From NCBI RefSeq assembly GCF_027172205.1, contig NC_070619.1:1374001-1438000 (forward strand): 64,000 nt of DNA. The letters run 5' to 3'. Positions 39,970 to 52,900 of this stretch are shown here, one piece after another. The notes under the pieces are model-generated. The model searched no databases. It saw nothing but the letters and a program-made list of their open reading frames with translations, and had not been told where the DNA came from. Source of the stretch: Podarcis raffonei. Taxonomy: Eukaryota; Chordata; Lepidosauria; Squamata; Lacertidae. The position numbers and the translations under genes were made by a program. Each line of letters starts with the position of its first letter. The first letter of the stretch is position 1.

Positions 39970-40320
39970 TTCTCCAGGTGCCTATTTTCCAGGGACAGTC
40001 CTGGATTGACAGAAGCTGTTCCAGTTTCTGATTTGATCCTGGATTGTCCCGCTTTTCCTTAGGACTTCCCTATTTTCATCAGAGAAATGTGGGAGGGCCT
40101 GGAGTTATGCGACCCCCGAGCCGAGGAGTAACTATACAACCCTTAGAAGACATCTGAAGGCAGCCCTGTAAAGGGAAGTTTTTTTAATGTTTAAAATTTT
40201 ATTATGTTTACATATATGCTGGAAGCTACCCAGACTGACCGCGGCAACTAGTAAAATTATTATTATTTTGCAATAGGACGCCCATATTTTCATCGGAGAA
40301 ATGTTGGAGGGTATGGAAGG
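39970..40320 (+). repeat. DNA-transposon-like repeat plus L2 tail
   Basis: Bases 39970-40110 and 40270-40320 belong to the 'tttctgatttgatcctggat' / 'cattttcatcagagaaatgt' family. Bases 40120-40265 are an L2-type 3' end ('agaagacatctgaaggcagc' to 'aattattattattt') that appears to have inserted into it. Confidence 0.65.
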
Positions 40321-40589
40321 GCCTGGGCATATTCTTTCCACAAAGAGCAAGTCTACCTTGCGTGGGACAAGCAAGAGGTTTCAATTTCATGAAAGGCAGT
40401 GGAAGATTCTGGGTTCAAATCCTGAACCACCTCCAGTTCTGGTCTCTGTGTGGGAGGGCCCCCAAAGGGCTCACCCCACCAGGGCAAAGGGCCTGTTTTT
40501 ATTTATTTTCATGGTATTGTACAGAAAATAAATTTTGAGAAAACAACTGTCACAACAGTAAACAACAAGTAACGTCCTTCTAAAACCTC

Positions 40590-40955
40590 GCTGCATTATG
40601 GGCTCCCTAACACTCACAAAATCAAACAAAATCTTGGAACATGCAGAGCTGGGAAGATTGATAGCACTGATAAGAGATACAAATTTTGAATATTTCAAAG
40701 GAGACTTTTCTGGTCTATATAAAAAGTTGTTTCTCGTAAGTGAAAGCCACAGCGGTGTTTGGAGAGTAGGAAAACAGCAGAACATATTAACATGTTAGGG
40801 TGAAATTAGATAAGACAGGACCGTAAAATGCCATTGTATGTAAACATCGATGTTGGGCGAGTGGGAAGTCACTAGTTCTGTTGAAATGGAATATAATTGT
40901 TGAGTAATAAATGCAACTTTCTATTTGGAAAAGGGATAAAATATTATTATTTTAA
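40590..40955 (+). repeat. L1 LINE 3' end
   Basis: A short sense frame reads SNKILEHAELGRLIALIRDT and NFEYFKGDFSGLYK, a variant of the L1 ORF2 C-terminal tail. It is followed by a 3' UTR ending 'ataaaatattattatttt'. Confidence 0.7.
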
Positions 40956-41587
40956 AAACCAAACAAAATCTCTAGGCAAAATCCCCAATCTTGAAAGGAG
41001 TGCCCCATTTTTGCCAGAGCTTCAAGATGGACCCCCCCCCCAACACACTTCATTTGGTATCTAGTAATAAATAAAAAGTAAAGGAAAACCCAAGGGTCAG
41101 GAAATGGTTCTTTTATTCCAGGGTGTGAGGAAACCTTTTCAGGGCGACATGATCTGAATTTCCACCTTGGGGGGGGGGGGTTGCATGCCAGTGTGTGTAA
41201 GGCGCCAGGCAAAAGCAGCAAAGGGCCCCATTGTATAGAGAGAGAGATTTGGGCTACACCAAAAGCCAGAGGTTTTGTTGGTTGTACATCCTCCCAAAGC
41301 AGGCTTCTCTCTGCCTGGGCAGGAAACAGGCCTCCCCTCTGCAATGGCCAGGTGGAAGTGCTCATGCAGGGGCTTGGAGTTGAGCCGAGGAGGGGAGCAG
41401 ACCTGGGGGGAGTGGGCACCGTCCAGATGAAGTCCTTCTGGTCTGGGGGGGCCGCAAAACAAACCTCCTGTCAATATCACTGGGCTCCCACGAAGGTGAA
41501 CTCCGGAGCAGGGAAATGATTTCAGCTTAGCGCAGCAGCTGTAAAGCCCCAAGTTCATCTCCACTTTGACGATCCTGGGCTGCCCTA

Positions 41588-43686
41588 GTCCAAAGTAGGA
41601 AAAACCACTGGGCCGGTAAGATACAATCTAAGTCAAATCCCTTATGAATACACAGTGGAAGTGACGAACAGGTTTAAGGATTTAGATTTGGTGGACAGAG
41701 TGCCTGAAGAACTATGGATGGAGGCTCGTAACATTGTACAGGAGGCAGCAACGAAAACCATCCCAATGAAAAGGAATGCAAGAAAGCAAAGTGGCTGTCC
41801 AACGAGGCCTTACAAATAGCGGAGGAGAGAAGGCAAACAAAATGCGAGGGAGATAGTGAAAGATACAGGAAATTGAATGCAGATTTCCAAAGAATAGCAA
41901 GGAGAGAAGGCCTTCTTAAACGAGCAATGCAAAGAAATAGAGGAAAACAACAGAATGGGAAGAACCAGAGATCTGTTCAAGAAAATTGGAGATATGAAAG
42001 GAACATTTCGTACAAAGATTACCATAATAAAGGACAAAAGTGGTAAGGACCTAACAGAAGCAGAAGACATCAAGAAGAGGTGGCAAGAATACACAGAGGA
42101 ATTATACCAGAAAGATATGGATGTCTCGTACACCCCAGGTAGTGTAGTTTCTGACCTTGAGCCAGACATCCTGGAAAGTGAAGTCAAATGGGCCTTAGAA
42201 AGCACTGCCAATAACAAGGCCAGTGGAAGTGATGGTATTCCAGCTGAACTATTTAAAATTTTAAAAGATGATGCTGTTAAGGTGCTACACTCAATATGCC
42301 AGCAAATTTGGAAAACTCAGCAGTGGCCAGAAGATTGGAGAAGATCAGTCTACATCCCAATCCCAAAGAAGGGCAGTGCCAAAGAATGCTCCAACTACCG
42401 CACAATTGCACTCATTTCACACGCTAGCAAGGTTATGCTTAAATTCTACAAGGAAGGCTCAAACAGTATGTGGATCGAGAACTCCCAGAAGTGCAAGCTG
42501 GATTTAGAAGAGGCAGAGGAACCAGAGACCAAATTGCAAACATGCGCTGGATTATGGAGAAAGCTAGAGAGTTCCAGAAAAACAAGTACTTCTGCTTCAT
42601 TGACTATGCAAAAGCCTTTGACTGTGTCGACCACAGCAAACTATGGCAAGTTCATAAAGAAATGGGAGTGCCTGATCACCTCATCTGTCTCTTGAGAAAT
42701 CTCTATGTGGGACAAGAAGCTACAGTTAGAACTGGATATGGAACAACTGATTGGTTCAAAATTGGGAAAGGCGTATGACAAGGCTGTATTTTATCTCCCT
42801 GCTTATTTAATTTATATGCAGAATACATCATGCGAAAGGCTGGGCTGGATGAATCCCAAGCTGGAATTAAGATTGCCGGAAGAAATATCAACAACCTCAG
42901 ATATGCAGATGACACAACCTTGATGGCAGAAAGTGAGGAGGAATTAAAGAACCTTTTAATGAGGGTGAAAGAGGAGAGCGCAAAATATGGTCTGAGGCTC
43001 AACATCAAAAAAACGAAGATCATGGCCACTGGTCCCATCACCTCCTGGCAAATAGAAGGGGAAGAAATGGAGGCAGTGAGAGATTTTACTTTCTTGGGCT
43101 CCATGATCACTGCAGATGGTGACAGCAGCCACGAAATTAAAAGACGCCTGCTCCTTGGGAGAAGGGCAATGACAGGCCTAGACAGCATCTTGAGAAGTAG
43201 AGACGTCACCTTGACAACAAAGGTCCGTATAGTTAAAGCCATGGTTTTCCCAGTAGTGATGTATGGAAGTGAGAGCTGCACCATCAAGAAGGCTGATTGC
43301 CGAAGAATTGATGCTTTTGAATTATGGTGCTGGAGAAGACTCTTGAGAGTCCCATGGACTGCAAGAAGATCAAACCTATCCATTCTTAAGGAAATCAGTC
43401 CTGAGTGCTCACTGGAAGGACAGATCCTGAAGCTCAGGCTCCAATACTTTGGCCACCTCATGAGAAGAGAAGACTCCCTGGAAAAGACCCTGTCGTTGGG
43501 TGGGAAAGATGGAGGGCACAAGGAGAAGGGGGCGACAGAGGATGAGATGGTTGGATAGTGTTTTCGAGGTTACCAGCATGAGTCTGACCAAACTGCGGGA
43601 GGTAGTGGAGGACAGAGGTGCCTGGCGTGCTCTGGTCCATGGGGTCACGAAGAGTCGGACACGACTAAACGACTAAACAACAACAA
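41588..43686 (+). repeat. BovB (RTE-type) LINE, 5'-truncated
   Basis: About 2.1 kb encodes most of the BovB reverse transcriptase and C terminus. Sense-frame landmarks, in order, are KASGSDGIPAELFKILKDD, WKTQQWPEDWRRSVYIPIPK, 'ECSNYRTIALISHASKVML', FCFIDYAKAFDCVDHSKLW, the catalytic 'INNLRYADDTTLMAES', WCWRRLLRVPWTARRSNLSI and YFGHLMRREDSLEKTL. Two or three frame changes and an in-frame TGA near 42776 (a CpG-type CGA-to-TGA change) make it inactive. It ends in 'gagtcggacacgactaaacg' and 'actaaacaacaacaa', the BovB 3' tail. It lies directly beyond the COPE 3' end. Confidence 0.95.
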
Positions 43687-43732
43687 GGTTTTCACAATCA
43701 GAAAGAGCCAGGTAGTTAAATCTAGCAGAGGT

Positions 43733-43738
43733 TTTATT
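43733..43738 (-). terminator. Candidate COPE polyadenylation signal
   Basis: AATAAA on the minus strand, about 210 bases past the COPE stop codon. It is the first such signal after the stop and lies before the BovB tail, so it is the likeliest COPE mRNA end signal. Confidence 0.6.
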
Positions 43739-43948
43739 GGGAATGTTTTGAACTACAGTCTGCAGAAATCTCTTTTCTGCATAGCACAGGGCAAAAAATG
43801 TTTTGGGGTTTCGATGCTGTCCCATGGCGGACCTGCGTGGGGAGGACCGGTTTCAGGTGTCACCTGTACGGGAGAAGCGGTGATCCCAGCACACAGAATC
43901 CTGCTCTGCAAGACATTGCCATCTGGAGCTTCCTTGCACCTGGCCAGT

Positions 43949-43996
43949 CTAGGCGCTGGGTGCATACTGCAAAGCCAGGCGGTCAAAGTCATTCTC
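43949..43996 (-). CDS. COPE: COPE exon 10 (C terminus and stop)
   Basis: Acceptor GCCTTGAAG precedes [15 protein letters not shown] and TAG at 43951-43949. Human COPE ends ENDFDRLVLQYAPSA, so only one residue differs. Confidence 0.97.
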   Translation of the reverse strand, partial: ENDFDRLALQYAPSA

Positions 43997-46900
43997 CTTC
44001 AAGGCAAAGAGACAGACGAAGCAGAAGGAAGAATTACAAGGGGATGAAACCTTGATTGAAACAGACCCAGAATCATAGAAATGTAGAGCTGGAAGGGACC
44101 CCGAGGTTCACCTAGTCCAACCTCCTGCTAGGCAGGAATCTTAGCTAAAGCATCCCTGACAGATGGCCGTGGACCTGACAAGAGTGTGCCATTTGCACAG
44201 TGATCACGCACGGTGCGTTGGGAGAAGTAAGTTGTTCAAGGCTCCAGAGAACACCCCTCCCCCCAAAAAAAAGTATCCATCCACAGAACAACGTGCCTGT
44301 TGTGTCTCTGCATGATCTACCCTTCCGGCATTCTCAATCAGTCTCTGCTTAGGGCCAGAATTTTCACCTCCACGTGACTGGAGGTAGCAGAACTGCCTGA
44401 CACGAAAGAGGAGGCTGTCATTCGCCTCTCTGCATGAACCACACCCAAACCAGAAATCTGCCAGTAGGACGAGAGCACAAGAGCAACTCTCCACTCCCGC
44501 AGCTTCCAGCTACGGGGATCCAGGAGCACGGCTGCCTCCCACCGTTGAGACAGAGCCAGGCCATTGTGGATCGTGGCCATCAATGAATTTGTCTAATCCT
44601 CTTTGAAAGCTATCCAGGTTGGTGGCTGTCGCTGCCTCCTGCCGGAGCAAGTTCCACAGTTTATGCCCTGCATGGAATCAAGTCTCCCGAGGCACATTCT
44701 TGTGGATGTGGGGGGGGGGGGCCCTGCCCACCCACTGCTCTCTCACGGGGGGCAAGTCAACTTATGGGAACTCTTAACTCAACTTATGGGTGTTTTTTTA
44801 AATGAACAAGCATTGCATGTTTTGAGTTTGATGTATCCCTTTTTGTAAATTGAGCACTTTTTTATTGCCAATGAAGAAAATGTAAACTCTCCATCCATGT
44901 GAAAGTATTTATGAAGAAATCAGATTCCATCCTATCTATATTTTGTTCAAAGTGAAATTGATCAATGAATACAGCTGCAAGTATTTCAAAACTAGGTGTC
45001 TTAAATGCTTGTAATCTTATAGTTTCAATCTCTGGGATTGTCATTGTACTGCTTTAAAAAGGACTGTACTGTTCCAGTAACTTGCCTTCTCTTCTGTTTT
45101 AAAAGCATTGTGAAAATATTTTGCTCTTGAAGAGATGTTCAGAACATGGGAAAATAGATGAACAATCAAGTTATTGCATCCCTAAAGATTATGTACACCC
45201 CCTTTACTTCCTATTAAAAATAACATCTAAAAAAAATATTATGGGAACTCCAAGACAGTGTTTTCCCAACTTGGGTCCCCAGCTGTTTCTGAACTACAGT
45301 TCCCATCATCCCTGGCCACTAGGCCTGCTAAAGAGGGATGGTGGGAGTCGTAGTCCAACAATAGCTGGAGAACCAAGTTGAGGAAACCCTGGGCTGAAAA
45401 GCTCTGTCTTTGTTCTCACATCCTTGGATGGCCATCTGTCATGGAGGCTTTAGCTGAGGTTCCTGCACTGCAAGGGATTGGACTGGATGACCCTTGGGGT
45501 CCCTTCCAACTCTATGATCCTATGATCCCCAACCCACCCCGGGCTGGGTGAACAGAAGAGAAGAGACGGTCCTCTTACCTTGGTCTGGTGTTCCTTGATA
45601 AAGGGGTGATGTCGGTGGGCATCTTTCAGCTGCGACAGGTAACGGTTGGTGACCTCAAAGGGAGGAAGAAGACAGAGAGTCAGACAAAGAGAGAGTAAAG
45701 GGGTCGTCAGGAGGGGAGAAAATGGCACAGGTGAGGAGCTTTCCATGGGCTGGGATTGTGACATTTTGCTCTTTGGGGGCTGGCAGAAATTCCTGCTGCT
45801 GTTACAGTTACGGAGCAAGTTGTCCCTATGGACCCAAAGGCACAGCTACATATCTTTCCAGAGTTTCACAGCTTAACAAAGCAAGATTTAATCATGCACC
45901 TGAGAACAACTGCAAAGCTAGTCATCGCCAGACAGTGGAGATCCCTCAGCAGAGACCTTTTTTGAAGCTCAGGTCTCACATGCCTGGGGCTTGACGCTCA
46001 TGGATAAATTAACCGCCTTGAAGCATGAACATCGTAGGGGGATGAGGAGCGCCACGGTTGTATTTTATTCAACATGCAGAATCCACGGAGCATGGCTTTC
46101 GCGCACCATGAACACCATGGAACGACACTTTCCATAAATTACTTTATTGATGCTTGTGAAAATTTAAGAGCTGGACAGAAGCTGCATCCTACTCAGAAGC
46201 AAATCCACCCTCTGGGAGGAAAGAGTTTTATTTACTATGTAACTCTGTTTTAAGTTTTTTAATATAAAAAATGTGTTCTTTAAAATCTAATGCATGTTTC
46301 TGTATGGTAACATTAAAAAATCTGCTGCAGGTCGCTTGGAGAGCTTTGAGTAACAAGCAACTAGGAAGTTTTCCTTTTTATAAATCACTTTGAGGTTTTT
46401 CCACAATCATTTCATGAAATTAAAAAAATTAAAGAATAAGAATAAGAATAAAACAGTAATAAGCACCAAAATGAAACCAAAAAATACCCTCTGGTCTTTT
46501 CCACTAAGTGTAGGAAATCCAGATTAACACAAGCAAATATTTAGGGGAGGGGAATATCCTTAAAAAGGCATGGAGGAGGAGCGATGGGCACTGATTTTCC
46601 TAGATGAAGGGCAGTGGAGAGGGAAGAAGGCAAGGAGCTGGGGACAGAAGCTTCTCACTTTGTATGCTTTTTAATGCAAGGTCTTAAAAAAATGAAACCC
46701 CACTAAGGTCTCAGCTGGGAAGCTTCACTGGTGCAAATGTCTCCCCCACCCCAGATTGTAGCTGGAAAGAAAAGGAAGCACAGATTTTGGAGCAGGTGGG
46801 AAACACATAAGGTGCCATGAAGCCAGAAACAGGCAGAGGGAAGGCTAGTTTCCAGGTATGGAAGGGGAGTATCTGCATCCCTCCTGGTGCGGCTGGACTC

Positions 46901-49900
46901 CTGACCGCTGCCGGGATGCTGGGAGTTGGAGGCTGGTGGGTTGCAGAGACCCCCCCTAAAAAAAGAGGGGGCGGCCCTCACCTCTGGAGGCTTCCCCAAG
47001 TGCTGCGAGAGGACGACAAAGTTGATCAGGGTTTCAGGATGGCTGCTGTCCTGTAGAAAAAGAGAAGAGTCAACGCTAAAGGGGAGGGAGCCGCTTGTCT
47101 TCTGCTGCTTCAGAGGGCAGGACCTGAACTGAGAGATTCAAATCGCAAGAAAGGAGTTTCTGACTCAACTTTCTGAGGGTAAGAGCTGCTCGACTCCCTC
47201 AGAGGGTGGCAGACTCTCCTACCTTGGAGGTTTTTAAGCAGAGATTGGCAGGCCACCTGTGGGGGGACGGGACCTTTAGCCGAGATTCCTGCATTGCAGG
47301 GGGATGACCCTTGCGGGGGGGTTATTCCCATTCTGCGATTCTAAGAAGGGAGGACAACTCATCACCAGGCCAGCTGATAGTTCCTCTAGCTTGCGATTAT
47401 CTGCCCCTGAGCTGGTGGCACAAAACCTGCTTGGGCCGCAAAAGATGCCAGGTGCAATCCACACGGGGCTGAGTCTCCCTGCCTGAATTCAATTGGTAGG
47501 GAGTTCCAAAGTTTAGGAGCGGCCACCCTGAATGTGGAGCAGGTGTTATGTAGCACCTGTAACAGGAGCAGCTCTGCTGATGGGGTGAGACAACCTTGTA
47601 AGTCCCAATGTTCTAGTCCTCACTGAGCAGAGGACAGGACCAAAACTGGAATGAGCCTCTGGTTGGCCACATCGGCCATTGGGGCTCCCTGGCTTCTGCC
47701 CTGCCAGTTCCAATGGGGAACAGCCGCTGCTGCACTGACTGCCTCCCAGGTTGGCACGCAGGGGGGTCCCTCACCTTGTCCAGAGCCTCCTGGAGCACCC
47801 CCTCGGCATCATCCCACTTGCCCTGGCCCATGTAGCAAGCGGCCTGGCCGTTGAGGAGCAAGAGGGTGGGCGACCACTTCTCAGACATCTCCTGGAAGAT
47901 GTAATAGGCATCCTGCAACTTCTCGCCGCCCTGCAGAGAGAATCACAAGTGGAGGCCACCTCAAGCCTTTCTCCAGCCAGGGGGCTGCACGTTCCTACAC
48001 ATGCCCCTCACTCTACTACTCTGTCCAGCAAGGCTTCTGACGACACATTTCCTGCCAGGCAATTTTTTTCACTATTTCTATTTATTATACTTACACACCG
48101 CCCTTCATCAAAAGATTGCAGGGCAGTTCACAGAATAAAACACAAGTAAATAATTTAACCGAAACAACAAAACAATAACCCTTCATAAATAAAATAAACA
48201 AAACCTTCCAAGGATGGTGCAAAGCAGGGCCAGGGGAGAGGTCTGGAGGGCTACATGTGGCCTCTAAGATACGATAATCTTTATTGTCATTGTCCCATAC
48301 AGAACAATGAAATTGAAAAAATCTACACCAGACATTCAAAAACCAACAAGCCTGCTATCCCAGCCTGGTTAACCCCCTAAAAACTCTGATACCCTCTGAT
48401 GTGGGCCAATCTTTTCTAAATGGTATTAAGGCAATATATTCCGAGCAAAGAGCAAAATTAATTGTTAATAACGTAATAACGGAAAATATTGCTATAACTA
48501 AAGGTACAAGACAAGGGTGTCCTTTGTCACCATTGCTATTCATATCGGTTCCCCTCCATGAATTTGTCCAATCCTCTTTCAATGCCATCTAGGTTGGTGG
48601 TGATCACTGCCTCCTGTGGCAGGGAGTACCACAGGTTAACAATGGTACTTCCTCTTGTCTGTCCTGGATCTTCCAACGTTCAGCTTTGCTGGATGGAGAA
48701 AAGTTCTGGCGTTATGACAGAGGGAGGAAAACCTTCCACTCTCCACGGTTTTCATGCCATGTGTAATTTTGTGCCCTTCTGCCAGGCCATCTCTTTCTCA
48801 CCTTTTCTCTGAACTAAAAAGTCCAAAACACTGCAAACTTTCTTCCTAGAGGAGTCTCTCCATTCCATATCTTGAAGTCTTTTTCGGGGAGGGGGCTGCT
48901 AGGCCATGTCCATCTCCCAGTGTTTTAATAAAAAAATGACAGAATGACTTGGCTTCACCCTTGGCACAGGAATGCACAATATGGTACCCACCAGGGCGAG
49001 ATTCACCCACGCCGTCGCCAGCTGGGTCAGAGTCGCGTCTTCGTCTTGCTCCTGCATCTTCTTCAGCTCCTTCCTGGAGAATGAAGGGGGAGCGAGAATG
49101 TTCCTGGAGATGGAACCTGGGACCTTCTGCAGGCAACACAGGTTCTGTAACACTCAGCCATGTTCTTTCCCATAAAGACATACAAAGATTCTAGTCTGAT
49201 TTAAACATAGGAAGCTGCCTTATCCTGAACCAGATGATTTAATCCATGTAGCTCAGTACTGTCTACAGCAGGGGTCGGCAAACTAAGGCCTGCGGGCCGA
49301 ATCAGGCCCAATTGCCTTCAGGATCCAGCCTGCAGACTGTCCGTGGATCAATGTGGGGATTCTGTTCGTTTGGACTGCACCATTTCCCCCCCTGAGCCAT
49401 TCCATTCCCCCCCCACACACACACCGTGGCGGCGCCTCCTCCCTCCCTCCTCCTGGCTTCTCCCCGCCCTGCCTAGAGGAGGAAGGGGGCTGGGCTGAGC
49501 ACCATTTTAAGCAGCCCCTCTCTGGAGCCAGCCCTTTTGCGCTGCTCATCTTCCCTCCACTGCCGCCGCCCTGGTGCTCCTGTGGGCCAGAGAACGGAGC
49601 AGACCAGCTCGCTCTGCCTACCCATGAGAAGCAGCGGCAGCAGCAGCAGCGGTGGCAGCCCCAGGGAAGGTAAACGCCGCAGCTGGGGCTGGGGAGGACT
49701 ACTTGCCCCCCTCGGCTCTTCTTCCAGCTCCCCCCTCAGTGCCGCTTCTCTGGCCCGTCACAAGGTCTGAGGGACAGTGGACCGGCCCGTGGCTAAAGAT
49801 TTTTGCTGACCCCTGGTCTACACTGCCCGGCAGAGACTCTCTCCCAGTCCTGCCTGGAGATGCCGGTGGGGGCCTGAAGCTGGGACCTTTGGACCAAGGC

Positions 49901-52900
49901 TCTGCTGCTGAGTTATAGTCCTTCCCCAATGGTTAGGGATGGCCCAGGGCAGATGTCTACCAGCTCCAGCTGGTACGCCGGCTGGGACTCTGCCTGTCTA
50001 ACCAGAGGGGTTATCTCCTGCTTGGACTCCTGCCATGAGCTCTAGGTGGGGCTTCCTTTGAGGTGACTTGGAAACAACAACGAATCCAGAATGCGGCTGC
50101 CAGACTGGTGACTGGGACCATATAACCCCGGTCCTAAAGGATCTTCATTGGCTCCCAGTACATTTCTGAGCACAATTCAAAGTGTTGGTGCTGACCTTTT
50201 AAGCCCTAAATGGCCTCAGCCCTGTGTACCTGAAGGAGCATCTCCACCCCCATTGTTCAGCCCAGACACGGAGGTCCAGCTCCGAGGGCCTTCTGGCGGT
50301 TCCCTCCCCGAGAGAAGTGAGGTTAGATGGAACCACCCAGGGGGCTTTCTCAATAGTCACGCCTGCCCTATGGAACACCCTCCCATCAGGGGGGAGAGAA
50401 ACAGCTATATGATTTTTAAAAGACATCTGAAGGCATCCCTGTTCAGGAAAGCTTTTAGTGTTTGATGCTACATTGTGTTTTGGCTATTTTTTGTCGGCAG
50501 CTGCCTAGAGTGGCGGAATATAAACAAATATTAATAATAACAATAAGTGACTGGCAACATCAAGAAGACCCATCCAAAATCACGCCTAAAAGCTTCTGAG
50601 GTGCTACTGCTCAGAGTAGACCTGCTGAGGGCAGAGGCCTCCAATCATGTGGCTCCAAACTGGACCTCACTTATGTGTGACAGAGCCAAGCTTTCTGTGG
50701 CTGCTTTTGCACTGCACCGCACATGCAGGAGGAGGTGGACAAGGGGATGGACGGATGGACAGACAGAAGCCGGCTGGTGCTGAAAGCAACTCCGGTTCTG
50801 GGGAAACTTACCGGGCCAGATCCAGGCGATCTAGTTTCAGAAGGATCTGAATAGTCATGGCCATGCTAGAGGGAACGAGAGAAAGGAGAGTTTTAGGAAC
50901 TTGCACCTGTGAGTTTGCTGCCTGTGGACCTTTGGTCAGACAAGAGCCAAGTTCTTAACGTCTGAAAGACTTGTGGGCTTATTGCCCAAAGAATCCTGGG
51001 AACTGTAGTTTGATTAGGATGCCAAGAGCTGTTCGGAGACACCCCCAAATCCTCTCCCAGAGCTACACTTCCCAGGGAAGAAGGATTGGTTGTTAAAACA
51101 TTCCAATAATTACAACTCTCTGAACTCTCAGCAGCCTTAGAAAACTACAGTTCCTGGTATTATTTGCAGTTTAAAAGATACTGCTTTAAATGCTCAGTGC
51201 AAATAGAACCTAACTTAGTTAAATTAATTTCAATGGGCTGTATGTTAGTCCGATTTTGCTATTAGTATCAGTATTATTAATTAAATTTGTGTACCGCCCT
51301 ACACCGGCAAGTCTCAGGGTGGTTCTCAATATAAAACACAATATAAAAACACAGAATACATAGCAAAAATAAGAATAACAATAAACCAATAATCCCCCCT
51401 CCCACGACACATTTTAAAAGGGCAATGGATGGCAATGAGCCAAAGGCCTGGTTGAAGAAGAAGGTTTTTGCCTGGCGCCTAAAGGTGTATAGTGAAGGTG
51501 TCAGCTAGGGAGATATTTCCACAGAAGAGGAGCCACTGCAGAGAAGGCCCCGTTCTCGTGTTACCACCCTCCAGACCTCTTGTGGTGGAGGCACATGAAG
51601 AAAGGCCTCAGAAGATGATCTCAGGGTCCAGGTAGGTTCATATGGAAAGAGGTGGTCCTTGAGGAATTGCAGTCCTGAGCAATACCTACTCAAGAGTAGC
51701 CCCACTGAAATTAGCAGACCTAACTTAGCCATGTGCACTCAGTTCAGTGCATCAACTCCAAGCAGAGCAAGCATTAGTCAACTCAGTGCAACTCTTTGAA
51801 CGTGGTTGGCTATCAGTTCCTCAAAAAATGGAAGGAGCCACTCTCCTGGAGAAGCCCCAGCCGCAGTTGTGTTTCGACCGTTAGTACTGGGCTCTTCGAC
51901 CAAAAAGGCTCCCATAGAGCGGCTGACATGCATTCATTTGAAACAAGGTGCTCTGGGCCCAGAGGCTTACAATATATAAAGACACACACAAGGAAAAAGG
52001 CACAGGGAAGGAAGAGGGGGAAATCAAACTCAGGCACCAATTCGTCAACACTTGTTCTCATAAAGGTCAGCTTGCACAGTTCAGGGGTGAGGAGGAACCC
52101 CCCGTTTGTGCTATAAGCCAAGATAAAAAGCCACCACCACAACAACTCAATTCCACTCACCCCTCTAAGCTGTCCCCCTGGTGCAAGGTCCGCAATGCTG
52201 CATCCAGGTTCTGGTCGTGGAAGTAGACTGAGGCCGCCATAAGAAGGAAAGTGTTGTGAGTGACGTCAATGCTCTTAGCCATCTTCTTGTCCAGTTCAGC
52301 CACGATCGCATCTCTTTTGACGCAGGGCCCAGGGTGGGGACAGGGAGAGAGGAATGCCACTAAAGTAAGCCTCAGGAAATGGAAGCATCTCAGACCCCTC
52401 CGCTCCCAGCTCTCACCTGGGAGTTGCCCCAGGGTGTCTTTGAAAACCACTGTTAATGGCAAAAACCACCATTTGCAAGCACACCTGCGACTGCCTCTCC
52501 CCACATGATCCCTGGATCCTGCGGTCTTTTTCACAGGACCCTCTCTGAACGCCTAGTGTTAGAAATTCCCCAGACACGTTTTGCGACTGGCGCAAGGCCA
52601 GCTGTGACCACGTAGAGTTCTCTGGATGCCAGACTGGTGACTAACATCTGCATCTGGCTGCCCCCCCCCAGCTTTCTTAAGAAAGGAAGCAGAAGAGCTT
52701 ATTCATTGCATTTATCTCCCACCTTTCTATCCAAGGAGTCTACTGTTCACCAACAGCTCTCCTCAGTTAATCCCCACAACAACACAGAGGTTGTGACTGA
52801 CTCACAAGGTCATCCAGAAAGCTCCATGACTGAGTGGGGATTTGAACCCTGATCTCCCAGGTCCTAGTCCAGGGGTCGGCAAGGTTTACCTCACCTGGGC

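Noticed and set aside
39487-40062. 191-codon plus-strand frame upstream of CERS1
   Set aside because: Low-complexity, ends inside a DNA-transposon-like repeat, no domain or splice context.
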